From assembly GCA_023264815.1 (NCBI GenBank), contig JAHFUZ010000002.1, positions 186,001-250,000 of the forward strand: 64,000 nucleotides of DNA. Reading direction: 5' to 3'. The stretch is from Arthrobacter sp. Its GTDB lineage: Bacteria; Actinomycetota; Actinomycetes; Actinomycetales; Micrococcaceae. The position numbers were made by a program, and so were the translations under genes. Positions 25,836-34,243 of this stretch are shown here, piece after piece. The notes below the pieces were generated by a model, which saw nothing but the letters and a program-made list of their open reading frames with translations, was not told the origin of the DNA and made no database searches. Every line of letters starts with the position of its first letter. Position 1 is the stretch's first letter.

Positions 25836-26563
25836 TGAACTGCCTCCTGTGAGGGGTGGTGTGGCCTTTTGACGACGGGCAGGCGCCTTGCCCAGAGTTT
25901 AACGCCCTGAAAACGGATCAGGGCGGATACCAGCAGCGGGGCGGCCGGCACGGCGATGGCTGCCGCCAGGATGTTCCTGGTGGTGGCCGGACGCCGGTCC
26001 CCGTCCATGCTGGCCACGAAGGGGCGGTGCCCCTGGCGTTCCAGGACGATGGAGACGGAGAGCCGCTCCGCCGGCGGCGGCACCTTCATGCGGTACTGCC
26101 CGTCCACATCGTTGAACGGTGAAACGTAGAAAGCCTTGGGAACGCTGGCCCGTCCGGAAGCATCCGTTTCCAGGAGGTAGCAGTGGCGTTCGCCGTAGGT
26201 GTTGTGGACCTCGGCGATCACGCACTGCAGTTCCCCGGACTGCCGGTAGCACCAGAACAGGGTGAGCGGGTTGAACACGTGGCCGAACACCCTGGCGCTG
26301 GCCAGCATCCGGATGGGCCCGCCGTCGGGCTCTATCCCCCGGGTCCGCAGGAACCGCTCCACGTTGGAACGGAATGTCCCGGCGGGATCCCCCAGGTGGT
26401 CGGCGGCCCGGAACACCGCCAGCGGCCGCAGGACGCGGGGCAGCCGCGGCAGCCGGTCCACGTCCACAAACCAGCTGTAGCTCCGGTAGGTGAAGGCATT
26501 CTTCAGCGGAGTCTGCCGCACGTGGGAGATGGACGTGCGGTAGATGGCTGCCGTTGGGCTCAT
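25832..26563 (-). CDS. DUF1365 family protein
   Basis: A 243-aa DUF1365 protein: AIYRTSISHVRQTPLKNAFTY at the start, FGHVFNPLTLFWCY in the middle and FYVSPFNDVDGQYRM, all family hallmarks. A hydrophobic segment near 205-225 (ILAAAIAVPAAPLLVSALI) may anchor it to the membrane. The role is unknown, but it almost always accompanies Cfa-type methyltransferases and FAD oxidoreductases in lipid-modification operons. Both of its ends overlap neighbouring genes by 4 nt. Confidence 0.9.
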   Translation of the reverse strand: MSPTAAIYRTSISHVRQTPLKNAFTYRSYSWFVDVDRLPRLPRVLRPLAVFRAADHLGDPAGTFRSNVERFLRTRGIEPDGGPIRMLASARVFGHVFNPLTLFWCYRQSGELQCVIAEVHNTYGERHCYLLETDASGRASVPKAFYVSPFNDVDGQYRMKVPPPAERLSVSIVLERQGHRPFVASMDGDRRPATTRNILAAAIAVPAAPLLVSALIRFQGVKLWARRLPVVKRPHHPSQEAVQ

Positions 26564-27939
26564 GCGCCCTCCGCTGCCGGCACCAGTTCAGGCTCCGGCG
26601 TCTCCGCGGGAGCATCCCAGGTGCGGCCCAGGCTGGCAGCGGCCCGGACACCTGACAGTGCACCGTCTTCGTGGAACCCCCAGCCGAGGTAGGCGCCGGC
26701 GTACGCGATCCGGTGGTCACTCAGCGCGGCAATCTGCTCCTGCGCCCGCAGGGATTCCGGCGTGTATTGCGGGTGTTCGTAGACCATCCGTTCCAGGACG
26801 TGCTCGTCCCCGATCAGCTCTGACTCCCCGAGGCTGACCAGGTACGGCCGCCCATCGGCCGGCTGCAGGCGCTGAAGCCGGGTGAGGTCGTAACTGACCA
26901 GGACTTTGTCCGGCCGCGCGTCGCAGCCCGGGAGCCGGTAGTTCCAGGATGCACGGGCGTTCTCCGCCGCGGGCAGGACGGCGGGGTCCCGGTGGAATAC
27001 GGTGTGGTTGACCGAGTAGGGCATGCCGCCGAGCGCCTCCTTTTCGGCCGGCGTTGCATCGGCGAGGAAGCCGAGGGCCTGGGCAGGATGCGTGGCAATG
27101 ACCACAGCCTCAAAGTCCTCCACTCCCCGGGCGGTGTCCACCTCGACACCGAGGGCGTGGCGACGAATGGCCGTGACGGGACTGTTGAGCCGGATGTCCG
27201 GCAGTGTGGCGGCCAGCTTCTCTACATACTGCCCCGAACCGCCGGTGACGGTCCGCCACTGTGGCGAGCCTTTGACGCCCAGCATGCCGTGGTGGCCCAG
27301 GAAGGTGAAGAGGTACCTCGCCGGATAGGCCAGCGCGGTGGTGGGATCACAGGACCAGACCGCGCTCACCACGGGCGTCATGAAGTGGGAGATGAAGTAA
27401 GGACTGAACCGCTCCCGTGCCAGGAATTCGCCCAGGGTCAGCTCCGCACCCTGGGTTCCCGGGCCGCCGTCGGACGCTGTTCCCGCCCCGATCAGCGCCC
27501 GCGCACGCCGGTAGAAGCGCATGACCTCCACCAGCATCAGCAGATAACGGCCACGGAGAAGGCTGGAGGGCCGGGCGAAAATCCCCTTGCCGCCATCGCG
27601 CGCCCCGGCATACTCCAGGCCGCAGCCGTCGCACCGGATGGACATGCTCATTTCAGAATTCTGCGTCTCCACGCCCAGCTCGGCAAACAGCCGCAGCAGC
27701 GTTGGATAGGTCCGCTCGTTGTGGACGATGAAACCGGTGTCGATGCCAAGGGCGGAGCCGTCCTGTTGCGCGACACTGTGCGTGTGGGCGTGGCCGCCCA
27801 GTCTGCTGTCCGCCTCGAAGAGGGTGACGTGGTCGTGCCGACTAAGGATGTACGCGGCCGTCAGGCCGGCCACCCCACTGCCTACGACGGCGATGCGCCG
27901 CCCCTCCGGGTTGCCGGCCGGGTTTCCTGCCAAAACCAC
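26560..27939 (-). CDS. FAD/NAD(P)-dependent amine-oxidase-like oxidoreductase
   Basis: A 459-aa flavoprotein of the flavin amine oxidase / phytoene-desaturase-like fold. The FAD motif is IAVVGSGVAGLTAAYIL (about 16-32), followed by LFEADSRLGGHAHT. Near the end RIAYAGAYLGWGFHEDG is the flavin-binding C-terminal motif typical of this subfamily. It probably acts on acyl chains together with the DUF1365 and Cfa proteins. It is the first gene of the operon and is transcribed away from the LysR gene. Confidence 0.9.
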   Translation of the reverse strand: MVLAGNPAGNPEGRRIAVVGSGVAGLTAAYILSRHDHVTLFEADSRLGGHAHTHSVAQQDGSALGIDTGFIVHNERTYPTLLRLFAELGVETQNSEMSMSIRCDGCGLEYAGARDGGKGIFARPSSLLRGRYLLMLVEVMRFYRRARALIGAGTASDGGPGTQGAELTLGEFLARERFSPYFISHFMTPVVSAVWSCDPTTALAYPARYLFTFLGHHGMLGVKGSPQWRTVTGGSGQYVEKLAATLPDIRLNSPVTAIRRHALGVEVDTARGVEDFEAVVIATHPAQALGFLADATPAEKEALGGMPYSVNHTVFHRDPAVLPAAENARASWNYRLPGCDARPDKVLVSYDLTRLQRLQPADGRPYLVSLGESELIGDEHVLERMVYEHPQYTPESLRAQEQIAALSDHRIAYAGAYLGWGFHEDGALSGVRAAASLGRTWDAPAETPEPELVPAAEGA

Positions 27940-28026
27940 TGTTCTGCTCCTCTTCTCGGACTCCGTGCACTTTTCGGTGCAAACTCTCTAGGGGCAGTTC
28001 GGCGCCGCGGGGCCGCCGGATGAGTG

Positions 28027-28041
28027 AGATTCCAGGAATCT
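28027..28041. promoter_or_regulatory. Candidate operator between the LysR gene and the lipid-modification operon
   Basis: AGATTCC-A-GGAATCT is a perfect 7-bp inverted repeat with one central base, in the 176-nt divergent region. Its position suits a LysR regulator acting on the neighbouring operon and on itself. Not tested against any known site. Confidence 0.4.
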
Positions 28042-28115
28042 TTGTGCCAGAATGAAGCGGATCTTTCAGACCCGCCACACCGCAGGGCATTTGCGGCTCT
28101 GACCGAAGGACAGCC

Positions 28116-29033
28116 TTGGTAAACCCCGTACATTTGAAGACCCTTCTCGAGGTTACCCGGCTGGGCTCGTTCGCAGCCGCCGCGGCACGCCTGGGCTACA
28201 CGGCGTCCGCAGTCTCCCAGCAGATGTCCGCCCTGGAACGCGAGGCCGGCGTGGTCCTTTTCCGGCGCTCGGCCCGCAGCGTGGTCCCCACCGAAGCAGC
28301 GATCGTGATGACCCGGCATGCGGCCAAGGTCCTGACGGACATCGAGGCCCTCATGGCCGCAGCCGCCAAGACCCATGACAGCACCAGCCAGGAACTCAGG
28401 CTGGGCATCTTCCCCAGCCTTGCCACTTATGTCCTGCCCCGCATCTTGAAGAATCCGGCATGGAAGGACCTGGGGATCGATCTTCGCGTGTCCGTGGCAG
28501 AACCGTCCCAGACCATCCAGGGACTGCGCACCGGTGGAGAGCTGGATGTGGCCCTGGTCTTCCAGGTGGGCCAGTCCGGGCTCGCCTGGCCGCACACCAT
28601 CAACCGGCAGTGGATTGGCGACGACAATTTCCGTGTGGTGCTCCCTGCGGGCTGGGGCTTCGGCTCCGACGCAAAGGTTGCCGCGGACCACCTGTCCGAG
28701 CTGCCCTGGATCATGCACCACCCCGGGACCCCGGACGCCGTGGTGATCGAACGGCTGTTTGCCAGCTGCAACCTGCACCCGCGGGTGGTGGCCCACAGTG
28801 ACGATTTCCACGCGAGCCTGGAAATGGCTGCGGCAGGGCTGGGAGCCGCGCTGGTGCCTGAGCTTGCATTGCTCCACCGCCCGGCCGGTGTGGTGGTCCT
28901 GGACGTGCCGGAGATCCGTCTGGCCCGCAACGTCTTTGCCCTGCTCATCAACGAGAAAAAGACCGCCCGCGTTCAGCTCTTTGTGGACCTGCTCGCTGAG
29001 ACACTGGCGGGCCTGGGGACTGCAGGGAAATAG
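28116..29033 (+). CDS. LysR-family transcriptional regulator
   Basis: A 305-aa LysR protein. The winged HTH is at residues 6-65 (HLKTLLEVTRLGSFAAAAAR, then GYTASAVSQQMSALEREAG). The effector domain (about 90-295) has the usual periplasmic-binding-like pattern. The start is TTG 28116; GAAGGA at 28105-28110 supports it. Divergent from the FAD oxidoreductase-DUF1365-cfa operon, which is its likely target. The effector is unknown. Confidence 0.93.
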   Translation: MVNPVHLKTLLEVTRLGSFAAAAARLGYTASAVSQQMSALEREAGVVLFRRSARSVVPTEAAIVMTRHAAKVLTDIEALMAAAAKTHDSTSQELRLGIFPSLATYVLPRILKNPAWKDLGIDLRVSVAEPSQTIQGLRTGGELDVALVFQVGQSGLAWPHTINRQWIGDDNFRVVLPAGWGFGSDAKVAADHLSELPWIMHHPGTPDAVVIERLFASCNLHPRVVAHSDDFHASLEMAAAGLGAALVPELALLHRPAGVVVLDVPEIRLARNVFALLINEKKTARVQLFVDLLAETLAGLGTAGK

Positions 29034-29078
29034 TTCCGAACGCTGGAATGAGGGGCGCATGGGGGCTATGTTGAAGGT

Positions 29079-29585
29079 ATGAACAGGGTAGCGAGCCAGC
29101 ACTTTGGAGAAATCGAGCTCAACCACGGCAGGGACCACAACATCGCTGCGAAACATGAGCTGGGTGGCCAGACGCTGGAACTCGACCTGAACATCAACGC
29201 ACACGACCATTTCGACGAAGCCGCCATGCACAAGGTGGACTACCGGCTCCGCTTCCTGCCCGAGCTCGTGGACGAAGTCCGGCAGATGATTGCCGAAGAG
29301 CTGGAGCAGGAAGGCACCAGCCCGCAGGAGTACCTCCACTTCCACTGCAGCGCCCTCAAGGATGAGCATCTGCAGAAGGTCTTCGGCGTGGAGGAACGCA
29401 GCCAGCTCACCAACGACGTCTTCCTCAAGGCCCTCAAGCTTGGCCATGTGGGCATCTTCCCCGGCCAGCCCGAGCGCTACTTCGTCCTCGACTTCACCCT
29501 CGGGGCCCACTTCACCGACGAGGTCCTGGTGGCCTCCGCTGACGAGGACGGCGTAGTGGACGACGAAATCCTTTGGGAGTCCTGA
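29079..29585 (+). CDS. DUF2004-like cytosolic protein
   Basis: A 168-aa soluble protein beginning MNRVASQHFGEIELNHG. The overall pattern (acidic, with LELDLNINAHDHFDE and YFVLDFTLGAHFTDEVLVAS) fits the DUF2004 family, which is recalled rather than searched. No catalytic motif is obvious. It lies 45 nt after the LysR gene on the same strand and may be co-transcribed. Function unknown. Confidence 0.7.
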   Translation: MNRVASQHFGEIELNHGRDHNIAAKHELGGQTLELDLNINAHDHFDEAAMHKVDYRLRFLPELVDEVRQMIAEELEQEGTSPQEYLHFHCSALKDEHLQKVFGVEERSQLTNDVFLKALKLGHVGIFPGQPERYFVLDFTLGAHFTDEVLVASADEDGVVDDEILWES

Positions 29586-29602
29586 CCCTTCGTCGCACCT
29601 CC

Positions 29603-29664
29603 CATCGACTGCTCCGTAACTGTCCTTTTGAGCGCCCAAAAGGACGTTTATTCAGCAGTCGATG
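29603..29664. repeat. 62-bp nested inverted repeat between DUF2004 and metE genes
   Basis: Outer arms CATCGACTGCT (29603-29613) and AGCAGTCGATG (29654-29664), inner arms GTCCTTTTG (29622-29630) and CAAAAGGAC (29637-29645). The two sides are separated by 8-nt unpaired stretches, CCGTAACT and GTTTATTC. It looks like a decayed copy of a longer palindromic intergenic repeat. Confidence 0.75.
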
Positions 29665-29674
29665 AGTTAAAGCT

Positions 29675-29715
29675 CGACGGCGGCCGGTCACCTTCCCGAT
29701 GACCGGCCGCCGTCG
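29675..29715. terminator. Bidirectional hairpin terminator after metE
   Basis: A 16-bp perfect stem (CGACGGCGGCCGGTCA / TGACCGGCCGCCGTCG) with a 9-nt loop between converging genes, 27 nt past the metE stop. T-rich bases follow on the minus side. Confidence 0.7.
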
Positions 29716-29742
29716 TGTCTCACGCGTCTAGGGCTGAAGCCC

Positions 29743-32082
29743 TTACTTGGCCGCTTGCAGCAGGCTGGCGCGGACCGTCCTGGTTGCCTTGACCAGGTTG
29801 CGCAGGGACTCTTCGGTCTCGGCGTAGCCGCGGGTCTTCAGGCCGCAGTCCGGGTTGACCCAGAGCTGGCGGGACGGAACGTGCTTGACGGCGGTGGCCA
29901 GCAGTTCGGTGACCTCGGCTTCGCCCGGAACACGGGGCGAGTGGATGTCATAGACGCCCGGGCCCACGCCACGGCCAAAGCCATGGGACTCGAGGTCGTG
30001 GACAACCTCCATGCGTGAACGTGCGGCTTCGATGGAGGTCACGTCGGCGTCCAGGCCGTCGATCGCGTCGATGATCACGCCGAACTCCGAGTAGCAGAGG
30101 TGGGTGTGGATCTGCGTGGCGTCGGCGGCACCGGCGGTAGCCAGCCGGAAGGAATCCACTGACCACTTCAGGTACGCCGCGTGGTCGGCCTTGCGCAGCG
30201 GCAGGAGTTCGCGCAGGGCGGGCTCGTCCACCTGGATGACCTTGATCCCGGCAGCTTCGAGGTCCGCGATCTCGTCGCGCAAGGCCAGGCCAACCTGGTT
30301 GGCGGTCTCGCCCAGCGGCTGGTCGTCGCGGACGAAGGACCAGGCCAGGATGGTGACCGGACCGGTGAGCATGCCCTTCATGGGCTTGTTGGTCAGCGAC
30401 TGCGCGTACTCGGCCCAGGCCACCGTGATGGGGGCGCTGCGGGTGACGTCACCCCAGAGGATGGACGGACGGGTGCAGCGTGAGCCGTAGGACTGGACCC
30501 AGCCGTGGACCGTGACGTCGAAGCCTTCGAGGTTCTCGGCGAAGTACTGCACCATGTCGTTGCGCTCGGGCTCGCCGTGCACCAGGACGTCGTAGCCCAG
30601 CTCTTCCTGCAGCTCAACAACGCGCTTGATCTCGTCCTTCATGAGCTGCTCGTACTGCCCGTTGGTGAGATCGCCCTTGTTGTTGCGGGCACGCGCGGAG
30701 CGGATTTCGGAGGTCTGCGGGAAGGACCCGATGGTGGTGGTGGGCAGCGGCGGCAGCTGCAGGGCCGCTTCCTGGGCAGCCTCGCGGACCGAGTACTCGG
30801 AGCGGGTGAAGTCGGCGGCGGTCAGGGCAGCGGTGCGGGTACGGACATCGTCACGGCGGACACCTTCGGCAGTGGCGCGGGCGGCGATAACGGCGGACGC
30901 CGCGTCGATGGCGGCCTTGGCCGAGGCGGGGTCAGCCAGGTAGGACGCGAGGGTCTTGACCTCAACGGCCTTCTGGTCGGCGAAGGCAAGCCAGCTGCGG
31001 AGCTCGGCGGACAGCTGTGCCTCTTCGGTGACGTCGTGCGGGACGTGCTGGGTGGAGGTGGAGGTGCTGACGGCGAGCTTGCCGGCGGCGGCCTTCAGTT
31101 CATCGAGCTTCGCGGCGGAGACGGCGAGGTCGTTGCGCCAGATGTTGTGGCCGTCCACGACGCCGGCAACCAGGGTCTTGTTGCCCAGGCCGGCGAGTGC
31201 CGCCGCGGACGGGACCGCGCCCTTGAATGCGTCAATGTGGAGGGCATCGATGTTGGTGGCCGCCAGCGTACCGAGCTGGCCGTCCAGGGCACCGTACGGG
31301 GTGGAGACGAGGATCTGCGGACGCGCGGCGGCAGCCGAAAGCACCTCGTAGGCGCGGGCCACGGCGGCTTCGATTTCCGCGGCCGGGGTGTCCTGGTCAA
31401 CAACCAGTGCCGGCTCGTCGAGCTGGATCCAGCTGGCGCCTGCTGCGGCGAGCTTTTCGAGCAGCTGCACGTAGACCGGCAGGATGTCCCCGAGGCGGGA
31501 CAGCGGGGCGAAACCGGCCGGGGCGTCGTCGGAGGCCTTCGAGAGCAGCAGGTACGTCACCGGGCCCACGATGTACGGGCGGGTCTCGATGCCGTTGGCC
31601 AGTGCGAACTCGAATTCCACCACGATGCGGTTGGAGGCCAGGGTGAAGTTGGTCTCGGGGCCGATCTCCGGAACGAGGTAGTGGTAGTTGGTGTCGAACC
31701 ACTTGGTCATTTCCAGCGGCTGCTCATCTTTGGTACCGCGGGCCAGGGTGAAGTAGCCGTCGATGTCCAGCTGGCCCTCGGCGTTGAGGAGCTGGCCGAA
31801 GCGGGCAGGCACAGCACCGAGGTGGGCAGTGGCGTCCAGGACCTGGTCGTAGTACGAGAACGTGCCCGGTACGGCTGCAGCTTCGGTGAGGCCCAGTTCC
31901 TGCAGTCGCCTGGCGATGGTCAGCTGGATGTCCTTGGCGGCAGCGTCCAGTGCTGCGGCATCGATCTTGCCCGCCCAGTAGGCTTCAACGGCCTTCTTGA
32001 GTTCGCGGCGGCGGCCGATGCGGGGGTAGCCCAGCAGTGAAGCGGCCGGGAACGGGGTAGCGGGGGTGTTGTTTTTAGGCAT
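29743..32082 (-). CDS. metE: Cobalamin-independent methionine synthase MetE
   Basis: A 779-aa enzyme that transfers the methyl group of 5-methyltetrahydropteroyl-triglutamate to homocysteine. The N-terminal half begins FPAASLLGYPRIGRRRELKK. The C-terminal catalytic half has TTTIGSFPQTSEIRSAR, LVHGEPERNDMVQYF, IQVDEPALRE and the zinc ligands in THLCYSEF and VNPDCGLKTRGY. The start is ATG 32082, with AAGGA seven nt upstream; the longer open frame above it is not coding. It follows metF by 52 nt and is probably co-transcribed. Confidence 0.97.
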   Translation of the reverse strand: MPKNNTPATPFPAASLLGYPRIGRRRELKKAVEAYWAGKIDAAALDAAAKDIQLTIARRLQELGLTEAAAVPGTFSYYDQVLDATAHLGAVPARFGQLLNAEGQLDIDGYFTLARGTKDEQPLEMTKWFDTNYHYLVPEIGPETNFTLASNRIVVEFEFALANGIETRPYIVGPVTYLLLSKASDDAPAGFAPLSRLGDILPVYVQLLEKLAAAGASWIQLDEPALVVDQDTPAAEIEAAVARAYEVLSAAAARPQILVSTPYGALDGQLGTLAATNIDALHIDAFKGAVPSAAALAGLGNKTLVAGVVDGHNIWRNDLAVSAAKLDELKAAAGKLAVSTSTSTQHVPHDVTEEAQLSAELRSWLAFADQKAVEVKTLASYLADPASAKAAIDAASAVIAARATAEGVRRDDVRTRTAALTAADFTRSEYSVREAAQEAALQLPPLPTTTIGSFPQTSEIRSARARNNKGDLTNGQYEQLMKDEIKRVVELQEELGYDVLVHGEPERNDMVQYFAENLEGFDVTVHGWVQSYGSRCTRPSILWGDVTRSAPITVAWAEYAQSLTNKPMKGMLTGPVTILAWSFVRDDQPLGETANQVGLALRDEIADLEAAGIKVIQVDEPALRELLPLRKADHAAYLKWSVDSFRLATAGAADATQIHTHLCYSEFGVIIDAIDGLDADVTSIEAARSRMEVVHDLESHGFGRGVGPGVYDIHSPRVPGEAEVTELLATAVKHVPSRQLWVNPDCGLKTRGYAETEESLRNLVKATRTVRASLLQAAK

Positions 32083-32134
32083 GACAGATTCCTTGAAGTC
32101 TTGGAGCTGGGAAAGGTGTTGTGTGCAGGCGGGG

Positions 32135-33118
32135 TCAGCTGGCCAGCTGGGGGCGCCGCGAAGTATCGGAACGGACAGCGGCGTTGCGCTGGCCCACTGA
32201 CCGGGCGTGGCGCGGAAGTGCCAGTTTGTCCAGCACCTCCAGTGCGCTCTCGTGTTCGTTGAACGTGTAGAGGTGGATGCCCGGGGCACCGGCGTCAAGG
32301 GCCGCGTTGGCCAGGTCAACGGTGGCGCGGACACCAATCCGGAGCCGCTCGGCGTCGGACTCTGCCGCAGCCAGGCGGGCCAGGAGTTCCGGTGCCGGCT
32401 GAACGCCTGCCAGCTCGCCGAGCCGGGTGACACGGCGCAGGCTGGTGAGCGGCATCACCCCCGGGATGATGGGGATGGTGACTCCGGCGCGGCGGGCCCG
32501 GGTGATCAGGTCCGCGTACTGGTCAGTGTGGAAGTAAACCTGCGTGATGGCGAAATCGGCCCCGGAGCGCTGCTTGGCGAGCAGGACCTCGACGTCGTGG
32601 GCCACACTGGGTGATTCCGGGTGCCTGGTGGGGTAGGCCGCCACGCCCACGGCGATCTTGCCGGCGCAGAGCAGCGCCGAACGCCGCTGTTCAACGCGGC
32701 GGATGAGCTCGATCAGATCCTGTGCGTACCGGAGCGAACCGGCAACCGGCGGTTCACCGTCCTGGGGACGGTCTCCGCGGAGGGCCAGGATGCCGCGCAC
32801 CCCGGCGTCCAGCAGGTCCCCGATAATTTCGGCCAACTCCTGCGGCGTGTTGCCCACGCAGGTCAGGTGGGCCAGCGGCCGCAGGGTGGTCTCCAGGACC
32901 AGCCGGTGGATGAGTTCGACGGCGGTGTCCCGGTTCGAGCCGCTGGCACCGTACGTGACGGAGACATAGTCCGGCTCGGTGGTTTCCAGTTCCCGGATGG
33001 TGGTCCAGAGCGACTCTGCGGCGGCCGCCGTGCGCGGCGGGAAGAGCTCATAGGAAAGCGCCACGGGGGCGGTCTCGGACAGGTTTGGATGTGTTTCGAT
33101 AAGGCTTGGCGGTGACAT
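32135..33118 (-). CDS. metF: Methylenetetrahydrofolate reductase MetF
   Basis: The start is ATG 33118 (MSPPSLIETHPNLSET), behind AAGGACG; the frame is open up to 33265 but that part is leader. The 327-aa protein has the TIM-barrel hallmarks YELFPPRTAAAAESLW, TYGASGSNRD, LALRGDRP, DFAITQVYFHTDQY and IIPGVMPLTS. It makes the 5-methyl-THF that MetE uses in the next step, which explains the metF-metE pairing. The C-terminal 25 residues are basic and variable. Confidence 0.94.
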   Translation of the reverse strand: MSPPSLIETHPNLSETAPVALSYELFPPRTAAAAESLWTTIRELETTEPDYVSVTYGASGSNRDTAVELIHRLVLETTLRPLAHLTCVGNTPQELAEIIGDLLDAGVRGILALRGDRPQDGEPPVAGSLRYAQDLIELIRRVEQRRSALLCAGKIAVGVAAYPTRHPESPSVAHDVEVLLAKQRSGADFAITQVYFHTDQYADLITRARRAGVTIPIIPGVMPLTSLRRVTRLGELAGVQPAPELLARLAAAESDAERLRIGVRATVDLANAALDAGAPGIHLYTFNEHESALEVLDKLALPRHARSVGQRNAAVRSDTSRRPQLAS

Positions 33119-33490
33119 TTGCGTCCTTGGCTTTGGGCCATTGACGGCGGTCTGTCCGATGGTGTGACAGCGGTGCCGGCAATGAATTGAGTTTGGGGAA
33201 CACGGAAAAACTCCACAGGACGCAGCCGCGACTGTTACGCCTGTCATGAAGTTGTCCGTGAGCAAATGTCAGGCCCACATGGGGGCACCCACACCCTCCG
33301 GAAGGAGGATCGCTGACACGTTACCTCGGTAACTTGTTTAGAACTCTAAGAGTACTCGCAAGACCATTCAAGTTGGCCGCCGAATTAAGACGCAACTTTA
33401 CGCCTTGGTTCGACACGGAACAGAATATTCTTCGCCATTTGGCGCCGACGGGTCTGTCCCCCGCAGCCACCGCAGCCACGACGGCAGGGC
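33119..33490. other. 372-nt gene-free region upstream of metF
   Basis: Holds the metF leader and probable promoter. Two inverted repeats lie near the likely promoter: GTTACC-TC-GGTAAC at 33320-33333 and TTAGA-AC-TCTAA at 33338-33349. The stretch 33330-33440 is more AT-rich than its surroundings. No ORF is convincing on either strand. Confidence 0.5.
33267..33318 (-). ncRNA. Possible structured leader RNA of metF
   Basis: On the minus strand TGTCAG (33318-33313) can pair with CTGACA (33272-33267), enclosing a CCTCC-TTCC-GGAGG hairpin (33308-33295) and a GC-rich segment that can form GCCC/GGGC. It lies 150-200 nt above the metF start. It does not match the TPP, cobalamin or SAM motifs I know. 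A regulatory role is inferred only from position and pairing. Confidence 0.3.
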
Positions 33491-34243
33491 TCACCACGGC
33501 CGGTCCGCCCCGGGGCCAAAGTCGTCGTCCCGGAGGTATTCGTCCCGCTCCTGACCGGCATTCCGTTCTGTCTGGGCGTCGCGGGCACTGTCCCGGAGTT
33601 CGTCCAGCTGGCACTGCTGCCCCGGTTCGGCGGTCTGGTCTCCCGGCCCGGGATCCGCCGATGGGTTGGGCTGCTCAGTTCCAGCGGCTGCTTCCGCTGA
33701 CTTCTGCGTAAGCCGTTCTGCGGCCTGCTCCAGCCTGTCAGCCGCAGCGGCCTCGGAGCTGCCCGCCGCGGCGGTGAAGCAGCCTTCCGGGGCCCCCTCC
33801 ACCACCGCAAGGGCCTCGGCAAAGAACCGGCCCGCCGCCGTCGGATCCCCCGCGGCGGCCCTGGCATCACCCTGGCGTTCGATGCTGAGCGCCAGGTTGA
33901 CCCGGATGGCGCACTGGTCCGCCTGGCCTGCAAGGCCGAATGCCTCGTCGAAGCTCTGGCCGGCGCCGGCGAAGTCACCGGCGAGGAACAGGCCGTCGCC
34001 TTCGGCAAAAGGTGCCTTGTGCGGTTCGGTGAAGTTGGCGATCCGCAGCCCGGCGGCGGCATCTGCCACGGCGCCGGAGTCGCCGGCATCGAACGCCCGG
34101 GCCGCGTTCCCGGCGAGTACGCCCACACTGAGCAGCTTGGCGGCGACGCACAGGAGGATCAGGACCGGCAGCAGGGACCACCAGAGAAGCCGGCGCCGGC
34201 GTTGCAGCCGGTCATCATGGCCCGCCTGTGAAGCGTCGATCAT
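33491..34243 (-). CDS. Membrane-anchored TPR-like protein of the MoxR/VWA operon
   Basis: A 250-aa protein with a basic start, one membrane helix (LLWWSLLPVLILLCVAAKLL, about 19-38), then helical repeats rich in Ala and Gly. The repeats (AFAEGDGLFLAGDFAGAGQ-like, NLALSIERQGDARAAAGDPT) have TPR-type spacing. The last 60 residues are acidic and low complexity. It is the final gene of the MoxR-DUF58-VWA operon and overlaps the VWA gene by 4 nt, the position where Bat operons carry a TPR gene. Function unknown. Confidence 0.7.
   Translation of the reverse strand: MIDASQAGHDDRLQRRRRLLWWSLLPVLILLCVAAKLLSVGVLAGNAARAFDAGDSGAVADAAAGLRIANFTEPHKAPFAEGDGLFLAGDFAGAGQSFDEAFGLAGQADQCAIRVNLALSIERQGDARAAAGDPTAAGRFFAEALAVVEGAPEGCFTAAAGSSEAAAADRLEQAAERLTQKSAEAAAGTEQPNPSADPGPGDQTAEPGQQCQLDELRDSARDAQTERNAGQERDEYLRDDDFGPGADRPW

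Noticed and set aside
30505..32040. 511-aa open frame on + opposite metE
   Set aside because: Low-complexity Gly/Val/Glu composition mirrors metE codons; no ribosome site or family feature.
32083..32433. N-terminal extension of metE upstream of the chosen ATG
   Set aside because: It overlaps the end of metF in another frame and reads as its shadow; the ATG at 32082 has a good ribosome site and the family start.
33258..33290. ATGTCAGGC at 33266-33274 as another damage-type promoter
   Set aside because: No -10 lies 8 nt further on, and no gene starts downstream on +.
33334..33711. 125-aa open frame on + upstream of the metF promoter
   Set aside because: Starts in a promoter-like AT-rich region with a TTG, no ribosome site, and most of it is antisense to the TPR-like gene.
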